In this document: positions 58,455-64,000 of the stretch, piece after piece
Position numbering within the stretch: position 1 is the first letter of the stretch
Layout of the letters: every line of letters begins with the position of its first letter
Assembly (NCBI GenBank): GCA_031431125.1
Contig: JANPCX010000053.1
Location: 8,343-72,342, forward strand
DNA: 64,000 nt
Origin: JANPCX01 sp031431125
GTDB lineage: Bacteria > Pseudomonadota > Gammaproteobacteria > Burkholderiales > Burkholderiaceae_C
Reading direction: 5' to 3'
The notes under the pieces: generated by a model
What the model was told of the DNA's origin: nothing
Seen by the model: the letters and a program-made list of their open reading frames with translations, nothing else
The model's database searches: none
Translations under genes and position numbers: made by a program

Positions 58455-60852
58455 GTGTGACGTGAAAGTTGTCCGAATCATTGTCTCAACCCGCAAGGGT
58501 GAGTGAGACCGACTGTTTCCTCGGTCGTAGCCTACTGGCACATGCGGGATTGGTAACGATCCCGTGTGAAGCTGCCGGAACAATGAAGCCCCTTCATTCG
58601 TGAAGGAGAACAAACCGCGAGGCGAGTTCAACTGCTGCGAGCGTGACGCGGCAAGGGCGCTAGGCTGGGCAATATGGCTAACAGATGTGAACCGCTATCT
58701 AAACCTCGTTAGAACGAACAAGCTAAACATGCTGACAAGCTTGAACCAAAAGGTAAGTGGCCGGATGCCGGGCTGTGTTCTCCCGGCACAGGAACAAATG
58801 GCCACCGGGGAAAAGGCGGAGCCTAAGTTGCCCGTGTTATTCGGACGGAACACGGTAAGCCCGTATCGTCGCTCGGTGTGCGCGCTTTTGCGTGCCCCCG
58901 AGCAAGCCGACCGCAAGGGAGGCCGTTGATGGTGCGGGTAGAGGAAAGCCGGAGAAAGCGAATGCCGCGTTGTAATGATGCGGACAGGGGTTTGAACGTC
59001 ACCCCACGCGAAAGCGGGCCCACTTCCGGCGGGTCTTTCGTGGCGAGAGACTTTGACCAATCGCCCAACGACGCAAAGCAGATGAACGCACCCGGTGCGT
59101 GTGCAGCGTCGCATGCTGAACTGCAATGGCACGGCCTTGACTGGCGCAGCATTGAGTCCAGCGTGAAGCGACTCCAAAGACGTATCGCCAAGGCAGTTGT
59201 GGCCGGGCAGTGGGGCAAGGTTAAATCCCTGCAACGCTTGCTCGCCACCTCGTTTGGCGGCAAAGCTATTGCCGTCAAACGTGTCACGGAAAACCGTGGC
59301 AAACGTACCTGCGGTGTGGATGGCACACTGTGGTCAACACCTGAACAGAAATCAAACGCGATCCAGCAACTCAAGGGCCACGGCTACCGGGCACAACCCC
59401 TGCGCCGTGTCCACATCCCCAAGGCTGGAGGAAAACTGCGACCGCTGGGCATACCCACCATGCGCGACCGTGCCATGCAGGCTTTGCACCTGTTGGCGCT
59501 GGAGCCTGTGACGGAGAGCACAGCCGACTGGGACTCTTACGGGTTCCGGCCAGACCGCAGTACCGCCGACGCCATCGAAGCCGTGTACACCCTACTCGGC
59601 AAGAAGGGGGCTGTGAAATGGATACTCGAAGCGGACATCAAAGGCTGCTTCGACAACATCCACCATGAGTGGCTGCTCAAAAACGCGCCGACCGACAAGA
59701 AGGTCTTGCGCCAGTGGCTCAAGGCCGGGTACTGCGAACACGGCCAGTTTCACGCGACCGACGCCGGGACGCCGCAAGGCGGCATCATCTCCCCGGCGCT
59801 GGCCAACCTGACACTGGACGGTTTGCAGCGCTTGGTTGAAGGCCAGTACTTCAAAGCGAACAAGGCACCGCGCTTTCGCGTCATCCGCTATGCCGACGAC
59901 TTCATCGTCACCGGCGACAGCAAGGAGATGCTGGAGCACACCATCAAACCCATGATCGAACGCTTTCTGAGTGAGCGTGGTCTGCAACTGTCCCCGGACA
60001 AGACGCGCATCACGCACATCGACGAAGGTTTCGACTTCCTGGGCCAGAACGTTCGTAAGTACGACGGCAAGTTGCTGATTAAACCGTCAACGAAGAACTA
60101 CCAACGCTTCATTGACGGCATTCGCCAGACCATCGGCGCGCACAAGCAAGCCAAAGCAGAGAGCTTGATTTCTGAGTTGAACCCGAAGATTCGGGGCTGG
60201 GCGAACTACCACCGCCATGTGGTGTCCAGCGCTATGTTCAGCAAAGTTGACCACGAAATATTCTGTGCCCTGTGGAAATGGGCACAGCGGCGTCATCCAC
60301 ATAAATCCAAAGGATGGATTCGTCAAAAGTACTTCCGTCGCATGAACGGACGCAGCTGGGTATTCGCCGCCGATACACAAAATCGCCGTGGCGAGCCCGT
60401 CACCACCCGCCTCACATTTGCGGGTGATGTGAAGATCCAGCGACACGTCAAGATTCGGCGCGAAACCAACCCCTACGCGGCGGAGTTTCGAGAGTACTTC
60501 GTAAAGCGTCGCTATTTCAAGGCGATGCAGCGCAAACACATGCAACACCGACAGGTGGCGCTGTGGCTGCGTCAAGGGGGCATTTGCCCTCAGTGCGGTC
60601 AGCCCATTGATTTGGAACGAGACTTTGACGAACACCACATCCATCAACGACAACACGGGGGCAGCGACGACTGGAGCAATCTGGTCTTGTTGCACCCGAA
60701 CTGTCACCGCCAGGAACACCATGCCACAGTACAAGCGTAACTACCGGCCTTCCACATGGAAGGTTTTGCAAAGGCTTGAGCCGTATGCGGGGAAACTCGC
60801 ACGTACGGTTCTTAGGGGGCGGTGGCGCAGTGATGCGCTGCTGCTACCCGAC
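58455..60852 (+). mobile_element. Group II intron with reverse transcriptase
   Basis: A 2398-nt group II intron. The 5' end is GTGTGACG, matching the conserved GUGYG start. The 3' part has domain V (GAGCCGTATGCGGGG and CTCGCACGTACGGTTC) and domain VI, ending in CTACCCGAC. A candidate EBS1, GTGTTC (58775-58780), sits in the loop of a CCGGG hairpin and pairs with the last exon bases GAACAT (IBS1, one G-U pair). The ORF lies in domain IV. All ribozyme parts seem intact, so self-splicing is plausible. Confidence 0.93.
58962..60740 (+). CDS. ltrA: Group II intron reverse transcriptase/maturase with HNH domain
   Basis: A protein of about 592 residues. The reverse transcriptase has AQPLRRVHIPKAGGKLRPLGIPTMRDR, GFRPDRSTADAI, the GTPQGGIISPALANLTLDG loop and the catalytic YADD (310-313). 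A maturase X domain follows (GWANYHRHVVSS), and then an HNH endonuclease (CPQCGQPI, DFDEHHIHQRQHGG, LHPNCHRQEH). All catalytic residues are present. A start farther downstream (ATG about 59082, MNAPGACAASH) is possible; the longest frame begins at 58878. It acts on the intron RNA for splicing and retrohoming. Confidence 0.95.
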   Translation: MPRCNDADRGLNVTPRESGPTSGGSFVARDFDQSPNDAKQMNAPGACAASHAELQWHGLDWRSIESSVKRLQRRIAKAVVAGQWGKVKSLQRLLATSFGGKAIAVKRVTENRGKRTCGVDGTLWSTPEQKSNAIQQLKGHGYRAQPLRRVHIPKAGGKLRPLGIPTMRDRAMQALHLLALEPVTESTADWDSYGFRPDRSTADAIEAVYTLLGKKGAVKWILEADIKGCFDNIHHEWLLKNAPTDKKVLRQWLKAGYCEHGQFHATDAGTPQGGIISPALANLTLDGLQRLVEGQYFKANKAPRFRVIRYADDFIVTGDSKEMLEHTIKPMIERFLSERGLQLSPDKTRITHIDEGFDFLGQNVRKYDGKLLIKPSTKNYQRFIDGIRQTIGAHKQAKAESLISELNPKIRGWANYHRHVVSSAMFSKVDHEIFCALWKWAQRRHPHKSKGWIRQKYFRRMNGRSWVFAADTQNRRGEPVTTRLTFAGDVKIQRHVKIRRETNPYAAEFREYFVKRRYFKAMQRKHMQHRQVALWLRQGGICPQCGQPIDLERDFDEHHIHQRQHGGSDDWSNLVLLHPNCHRQEHHATVQA

Positions 60853-61515
60853 TTTGAAAGTCAAACCGGTCAGCGGGCCTTGGACCACCGGATGATCAAG
60901 CAGAAGTCGGCGACCGTGATGCTGACCATTGAAGAGTTCACCAAAGAGAACCTGGCTTTGGCGCTGTATGGCAACTACGCCTTGAGCACCGGGGCCACGG
61001 TCAGTGATGAGCCGTTGGTACATCAAGCGACGGGATCTCCGGCCGTATTGCCGGTGGTGGGTGACCGCTACTTCCTGGCCCATCCCAAGGTGTCTGCGCT
61101 GACGCTCAGGGACAGCAGTGTCGCGCCGATCACGCTGCAATCAGGAACGGACTACACCGCCGATGTGGACTTCGGCGCGATTCAGTTTTTGCGACTGGAC
61201 AACGGGGCCACGACACCTGTGCCGTTTGTTGCGCCGATCCGGGCGAGTTATGGCTTTGGCGACGTCACGGAAGTGGGCATCTTCACGCAGCCTCTGCCGG
61301 AACGCTTCTTGCGCCTGGAGGGCATCAACACGGCGCAGAACAATGCCAAGGTGCTGGTGGAGTTGTACCGGGTGGCGTTTGATCCCTTGAAGGAAATTAA
61401 CTTCATCTCGGACGAGTACAACAAGTTCGAGCTGGAGGGGTCGCTCCTGGCGGACTCGACCAAGCCGATTGATTCGGTGCTAGGCCAGTTCGGCCGCATT
61501 GTGACGCTGGGGTAA
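60853..61515 (+). CDS. Tail-tube protein gene, exon 2 (codons 46-265)
   Basis: The continuation of 58320-58454 after the intron: FESQTGQRALDHRMIKQKSATVMLTIEEFTKENLALALYGNYAL and onward to TAA. The pattern of strands with LRLDNG, ASYGFGDVTEVGIFTQPLPERFLRLEGINTAQNNAKVLVELYRVAFDPLKEINFIS is that of a lambda/SPP1-like tail-tube or major tail protein. Without splicing only a truncated 45-residue peptide would be made, so tail assembly depends on intron removal. Confidence 0.88.
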   Translation, partial: FESQTGQRALDHRMIKQKSATVMLTIEEFTKENLALALYGNYALSTGATVSDEPLVHQATGSPAVLPVVGDRYFLAHPKVSALTLRDSSVAPITLQSGTDYTADVDFGAIQFLRLDNGATTPVPFVAPIRASYGFGDVTEVGIFTQPLPERFLRLEGINTAQNNAKVLVELYRVAFDPLKEINFISDEYNKFELEGSLLADSTKPIDSVLGQFGRIVTLG

Positions 61516-61523
61516 GCAAGCAA

Positions 61524-62021
61524 ATGGCACCTACAAATGACGAACTCGCGGCCTTGCTGCCCCAGCCGCAAATCCTCAAACTCGGCCACCACACCGTGGA
61601 GATCACGCCCATCCGGGTGAATGAAATCCAAGCCTTCTCCCGCGCCATCGCACCAATGGCGGTGGCGCTGCAAGGCTTGGCGGCGGACAGCCCGACCCAC
61701 TGGCTCACTCTCGTCTCAGAGCACACCACCAGTGTGGTGCAGGCCGTGGCGGTGGCCACGCGTTCTCCGAAAGAATGGGTGGAAGGGCTGACGGTCGGCG
61801 AGTTGGTGCTGCTGGCCACAAAAGTCGTGGAGGTGAATGCAGATTTTTTGCTGCAGGTCTGGACGCAGCAGGCCTGGCCCGCGCTTTCCAAGTTGCTGGC
61901 GAAGGTGACCTTGCCGGTGGTCGACGGCGTGAAGGACGGACAAGCGGCCAATCTCGACATCACTCCCACCACGACTCCCGACACCATGCCCACGCCTGGA
62001 GCGATGTCTTCCAGCGTTTGA
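61524..62021 (+). CDS. Tail assembly chaperone (gpG-like)
   Basis: A 165-residue protein in the position of lambda gpG. The N-terminal LAALLPQPQILKLGHHTVEITPIRVNEIQAFSRAI and the helical middle (GELVLLATKVVEVNADFLLQVWTQQAWPAL) fit phage tail assembly chaperones; the C-terminal 40 residues are linker-like. It overlaps the -1 frame ORF (61844-62230) that would supply the T extension. Confidence 0.75.
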   Translation: MAPTNDELAALLPQPQILKLGHHTVEITPIRVNEIQAFSRAIAPMAVALQGLAADSPTHWLTLVSEHTTSVVQAVAVATRSPKEWVEGLTVGELVLLATKVVEVNADFLLQVWTQQAWPALSKLLAKVTLPVVDGVKDGQAANLDITPTTTPDTMPTPGAMSSSV

Positions 62022-62230
62022 TCGCGCATGGGCATGCGCCAGAGGCCATTGCCCAGTACACGCTTGCCCAGTTGCGGCTTTACCTGGCGGCCATAGGCCG
62101 TCAGGAGGTGCGGCATGAGGCCAGGGCCATGTCACAGCAATTGGCGCTTCAAGTGTTGGCGGTGCGAGGCGAGCCGCGTGCGATTGAGAAGCTGCTGGAT
62201 CGTTTGCAAAACATCGCGGGGGATTTGTGA
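61844..62230 (+). CDS. Probable T extension reached by -1 frameshift from the chaperone gene
   Basis: The -1 frame relative to 61524 is open from about 61775 to 62230. Its second half reads WSDVFQRLIAHGHAPEAIAQYTLAQLRLYLAAIG, a typical tail chaperone T sequence, but no good ATG precedes it. A perfect slippery heptamer T TTT TTG lies in frame at 61844-61850, although a His-rich stretch then follows and a later site near 61990 cannot be excluded. The ratio of G to GT proteins would control tail assembly. The exact slip site is inference. Confidence 0.55.
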   Translation, partial: FFAAGLDAAGLARAFQVAGEGDLAGGRRREGRTSGQSRHHSHHDSRHHAHAWSDVFQRLIAHGHAPEAIAQYTLAQLRLYLAAIGRQEVRHEARAMSQQLALQVLAVRGEPRAIEKLLDRLQNIAGDL

Positions 62231-62886
62231 AGATTTCTCTGTCGATCAACAGCAGCCAGGCGCGAGCCCAACTGCGCCGCTGGGGCGGTGAGTTCAAACA
62301 AAGTGTGCGGGTGGCCGTGTCCAAGGGACTACGCGCAGCAGTGCCGGAGGTTCAGGCCCAGGTGCGTGGCCATGTCGCCAGCCGCTTGAACATCAAACGC
62401 TCGGCGTTTTTGAAGAGCTTCAAGGCGTCGGTTTATGACCGTGATCCGAGCCGCTTGCCTGCGTTGTTGATTCGCAGCGGCATCCCCTGGGCGGGCATCC
62501 ATGAGTCTGGCGGTGTGGTGTCGCCGTCCAAGGCCACGGGGCTGTTGATCCCGCTGCACGGTCGCATCGGTAAGAAGAAGTTCAAGGCCATGGTGGCCGA
62601 GTTGATGCGTGGCGGCAACGCGTTCTTTGTGAAGAACAAACGAGGTCAGGTCATCCTGATGGCCGAGAACATCAAGGAACACGACCGGGTGATCTCCGGG
62701 TCGAAGCGGCGTTTCAAAAAGGCCACCGGCGTGGGCCGACTCAAACGTGGGTCCAATGTGCCAATTGCGGTGCTGGTGCCACGGGTGAAGTTGCGGTCAC
62801 GGCTGGATGTCAAAGCCGCGACGCTCTCGGCGCTGCCCAGGGTGGTCACAGCGATCCAGCAGCAACTATCGCTGCTCAAGCGGTGA
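62227..62886 (+). CDS. Phage tail-region protein (DUF6441-like)
   Basis: A 219-residue basic protein. Residues 1-50 are KISLSINSSQARAQLRRWGGEFKQSVRVAVSKGLRAA, the middle has HESGGVVSPSKATGLLIPLHGRIGKKKFKAMVAELMRGG and the tail is Lys/Arg-rich, which resembles DUF6441 proteins located between tail chaperone and tape-measure genes. It starts with GTG at 62227 overlapping the T frame end. It is the last phage gene before the effector pair; no tape-measure gene follows in the window. Confidence 0.7.
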   Translation: MKISLSINSSQARAQLRRWGGEFKQSVRVAVSKGLRAAVPEVQAQVRGHVASRLNIKRSAFLKSFKASVYDRDPSRLPALLIRSGIPWAGIHESGGVVSPSKATGLLIPLHGRIGKKKFKAMVAELMRGGNAFFVKNKRGQVILMAENIKEHDRVISGSKRRFKKATGVGRLKRGSNVPIAVLVPRVKLRSRLDVKAATLSALPRVVTAIQQQLSLLKR

Positions 62887-62895
62887 TCGGTCGCT

Positions 62896-63369
62896 TTACT
62901 CGCAATAAAACCCGAGTCGTGTGGTGGTGTCTTTCGGAGCGCTTCTTTTGCGGGGTTCGCTGCTCTTGATTTCTTTGAGGCTGCACTGTGTCAGCTGAGA
63001 ATTCTCAAGCTTCTTGGCAACGTCGACTGATGAGCGGGCATATCGGCAAACCACCCAATAATCCAGCAGCCGTGGATCAGTTACCTTGGTTGTTTCGGGA
63101 TCGCTTCGATGCAACCGCCAAGAGCCTAGCGTACCGGGCTTGTCTTCTCCTCTGAGTTCCGCGCGCAGGCTGGGCGGTCCACTGTAGAGCCCTGCGGATT
63201 CCAAGTGAGCCCGGCCCAGGCGAGGAAATGCCTCAAAACCGGGCGTCAAATTATCGAGCTGCAACGTGGCCGATGACAGCACAACATACTCCGGACAAAT
63301 CACGACCTCACCGGCTTGGCTGGCGGTGTGAACGGCAAAAAGACCAAGAGCGGCAAGTATTGATTTCAT
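62896..63369 (-). CDS. STY0301 family periplasmic protein, probable immunity
   Basis: A protein of about 157 residues with a signal peptide (MKSILAALGLFAVHTASQAGE), starting at ATG 63369 (a TTG at 63381 is in frame). The mature part starts VVICPEY, and its Cys (CPEY, VVCRYAR, TQCSLKE and the final FYCE) can form disulphides. The pattern CP...CRY...C is that of STY0301 proteins, which are periplasmic. It follows the BPSL0067-type gene directly, and an immunity role against that enzyme is the natural reading. Confidence 0.75.
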   Translation of the reverse strand: MKSILAALGLFAVHTASQAGEVVICPEYVVLSSATLQLDNLTPGFEAFPRLGRAHLESAGLYSGPPSLRAELRGEDKPGTLGSWRLHRSDPETTKVTDPRLLDYWVVCRYARSSVDVAKKLENSQLTQCSLKEIKSSEPRKRSAPKDTTTRLGFYCE

Positions 63370-63377
63370 GTCGGGGC

Positions 63378-63770
63378 TCAATGTTCGATGACAGAAAACG
63401 CATCTGCGTTGTCGCTTGGACTGACAAAGTTTCCGCTCTTGTCTTTCCCCTTGGCACGGATGTAGCGCGAGGAGATAGTTGGTTTACCCGGGCCCGTCCA
63501 TTGATCCATGACAGTAATCCCTCCGGCATCTTGGGAGATGTAATAGGCCGCGTGATTGCCGCTGGCCTGATTGGGATAAACGCCGTTAACAAACGTTGCA
63601 ATTGCGGTGCCTTTTGCTATGGCCGTATTTCCCATCACTGCCGCCCCTTCGCGCCAACTAGCAGCTATGCCAATCCCGCTGCTGTAGTGCTGAACCAATC
63701 GGACACATTGCCCACCGCCCACCTTGGGCTGTCCCTCGAGGCTATCGACATTTGCTTTAACAAAAGGCAT
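63378..63770 (-). CDS. BPSL0067 family protein, NlpC/P60-like amidase, putative effector
   Basis: A 130-residue protein of the BPSL0067 family with a papain-like triad pattern: Cys22 in GGGQCVRLVQ, His73 in GNHAAYYI and Asp89 in VMDQW. GTAIATFVNGVYPN and the YIRAKGK end are also conserved. Such enzymes are expected to cut peptidoglycan peptides. It has no signal peptide, so delivery by T6SS or release by phage lysis is needed to reach the periplasm. The gene ends 8 nt before the STY0301-type start, in the same direction. Confidence 0.78.
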   Translation of the reverse strand: MPFVKANVDSLEGQPKVGGGQCVRLVQHYSSGIGIAASWREGAAVMGNTAIAKGTAIATFVNGVYPNQASGNHAAYYISQDAGGITVMDQWTGPGKPTISSRYIRAKGKDKSGNFVSPSDNADAFSVIEH

Positions 63771-63861
63771 TTTTTCTCCCTGTAATTTTGATGGGCCCTG
63801 AACAGCCCGGCCGAGAGTATTTCATAGCTTTCTGAGGCCCAGAGCCCGTACCAAGAGTCAG

Positions 63862-64000
63862 TGTAGAGAGCAAATGATCTGTCCGGAGCTGTAGCAAGTA
63901 ATCTGTCCGGTTTAGGGGAGGTGCGATGTTCGCACCACAACTGAGCCGGGCGCACTTGATGCAAGGAAGCCGGATCATGAGATTTGAAGAGGTTTACGAG
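63862..64000 (+). mobile_element. Insertion sequence, left end (cut by window)
   Basis: The sequence from about 63862 (TGTAGAGAGC) contains two copies of ATCTGTCCGG about 20 nt apart in a terminal region and is followed by the first codons of a transposase. This is the layout of ISNCY/IS481-like elements. The left end is approximate because no target duplication can be seen. Confidence 0.55.
63977..64000 (+). CDS. IS transposase, first eight codons only
   Basis: ATG at 63977 starts M-R-F-E-E-V-Y-E, the usual beginning of IS transposases with an N-terminal helix-turn-helix of the ISNCY type. It runs off the right edge. Confidence 0.5.

Noticed and set aside
1..64000. CRISPR array
   Set aside because: The repeated elements found (45-48 kb, 35.0 kb, 43.5-43.8 kb) lack the regular 25-40 nt repeat with unique spacers, and no cas gene is present; the Cas4-like gene at 38151 belongs to the phage recombination operon.
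1..64000. tRNA or rRNA genes
   Set aside because: No cloverleaf or rRNA-like sequence was noticed on reading; a dedicated covariance search would be needed to exclude a diverged tRNA at a phage attachment site.

Overview
The window looks like chromosomal DNA of a betaproteobacterium, most likely of the Burkholderiales (Comamonadaceae-like). The GC-rich codon use, a BetR-type response regulator, a VgrG/DUF2169/PAAR-like/Rhs type VI secretion (T6SS) cluster and a BPSL0067/STY0301 pair all fit this. The assignment is an inference from gene content; no rRNA or tRNA gene was seen.

Layout. (1) 1-2900: minus-strand remnant of an integrative element with a large serine recombinase (cut by the window edge) and three hypothetical genes. 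(2) 3.1-7.3 kb: plus-strand signalling unit of a BetR response regulator, a hotdog thioesterase, a 7TM hybrid histidine kinase and a second hotdog thioesterase. (3) 7.4-19.2 kb: T6SS effector island with an uncharacterised protein carrying a Cys-His-Asp pattern, a membrane protein, VgrG with polyglycine tracts, DUF2169, a PAAR-like protein, a 1577-residue Rhs protein with a variable toxin tip, two tandem immunity-like paralogues, a broken ORF and an AP2-domain protein. (4) 19.4-27.2 kb: accessory, probably defence, region: a TIGR04255/unknown/HNH cassette flanked by imperfect direct repeats, a membrane protein, a PD-(D/E)XK-like protein, a lipoprotein, a lone HsdR_N-like protein coupled to a ClpX-type zinc finger protein, and a nitrilase-like protein.

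(5) 27.2 kb to about 63 kb: a prophage. Its left end carries a coupled minus-strand serine recombinase operon (small gene, DUF2924, recombinase, accessory gene) and a frameshifted relic of the last gene of such an operon. Minus-strand early genes follow, including a retropepsin-like protease. A divergent control region with six copies of TCCGTACC leads into a rightward replication and recombination operon: HTH protein, AAA ATPase, SSB-like protein, RecB-like exonuclease, P4-type primase-helicase, RuvC-like resolvase and a DUF6362 protein. A ParB-domain DNA methyltransferase follows, preceded by a cluster of ten GGTTCGCA-type motifs. Next is a leftward block of small genes whose transcription units each start with the same promoter-like repeat, present four times.

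Lambda-type head genes fill 47.9-57.3 kb (terminase small and large subunits, gpW, portal, S49 protease/scaffold, decoration protein, major capsid protein, FII-like), followed by tail genes to 62.9 kb. Two insertions interrupt them: an inverted SUKH/HEAT-type cargo gene between the terminase subunits, and a 2398-nt group II intron that splits the tail-tube gene exactly between two codons. The right end carries a BPSL0067-type putative amidase effector with an STY0301-type partner and the edge of an insertion sequence.

The most unusual signals are the four-copy promoter/operator element at 45.4-47.8 kb, the TIGR04255/HNH cassette between direct repeats, the cargo insertion with a relic terminase start, the methyltransferase-associated GGTTCGCA array, and the kinase flanked by thioesterases.
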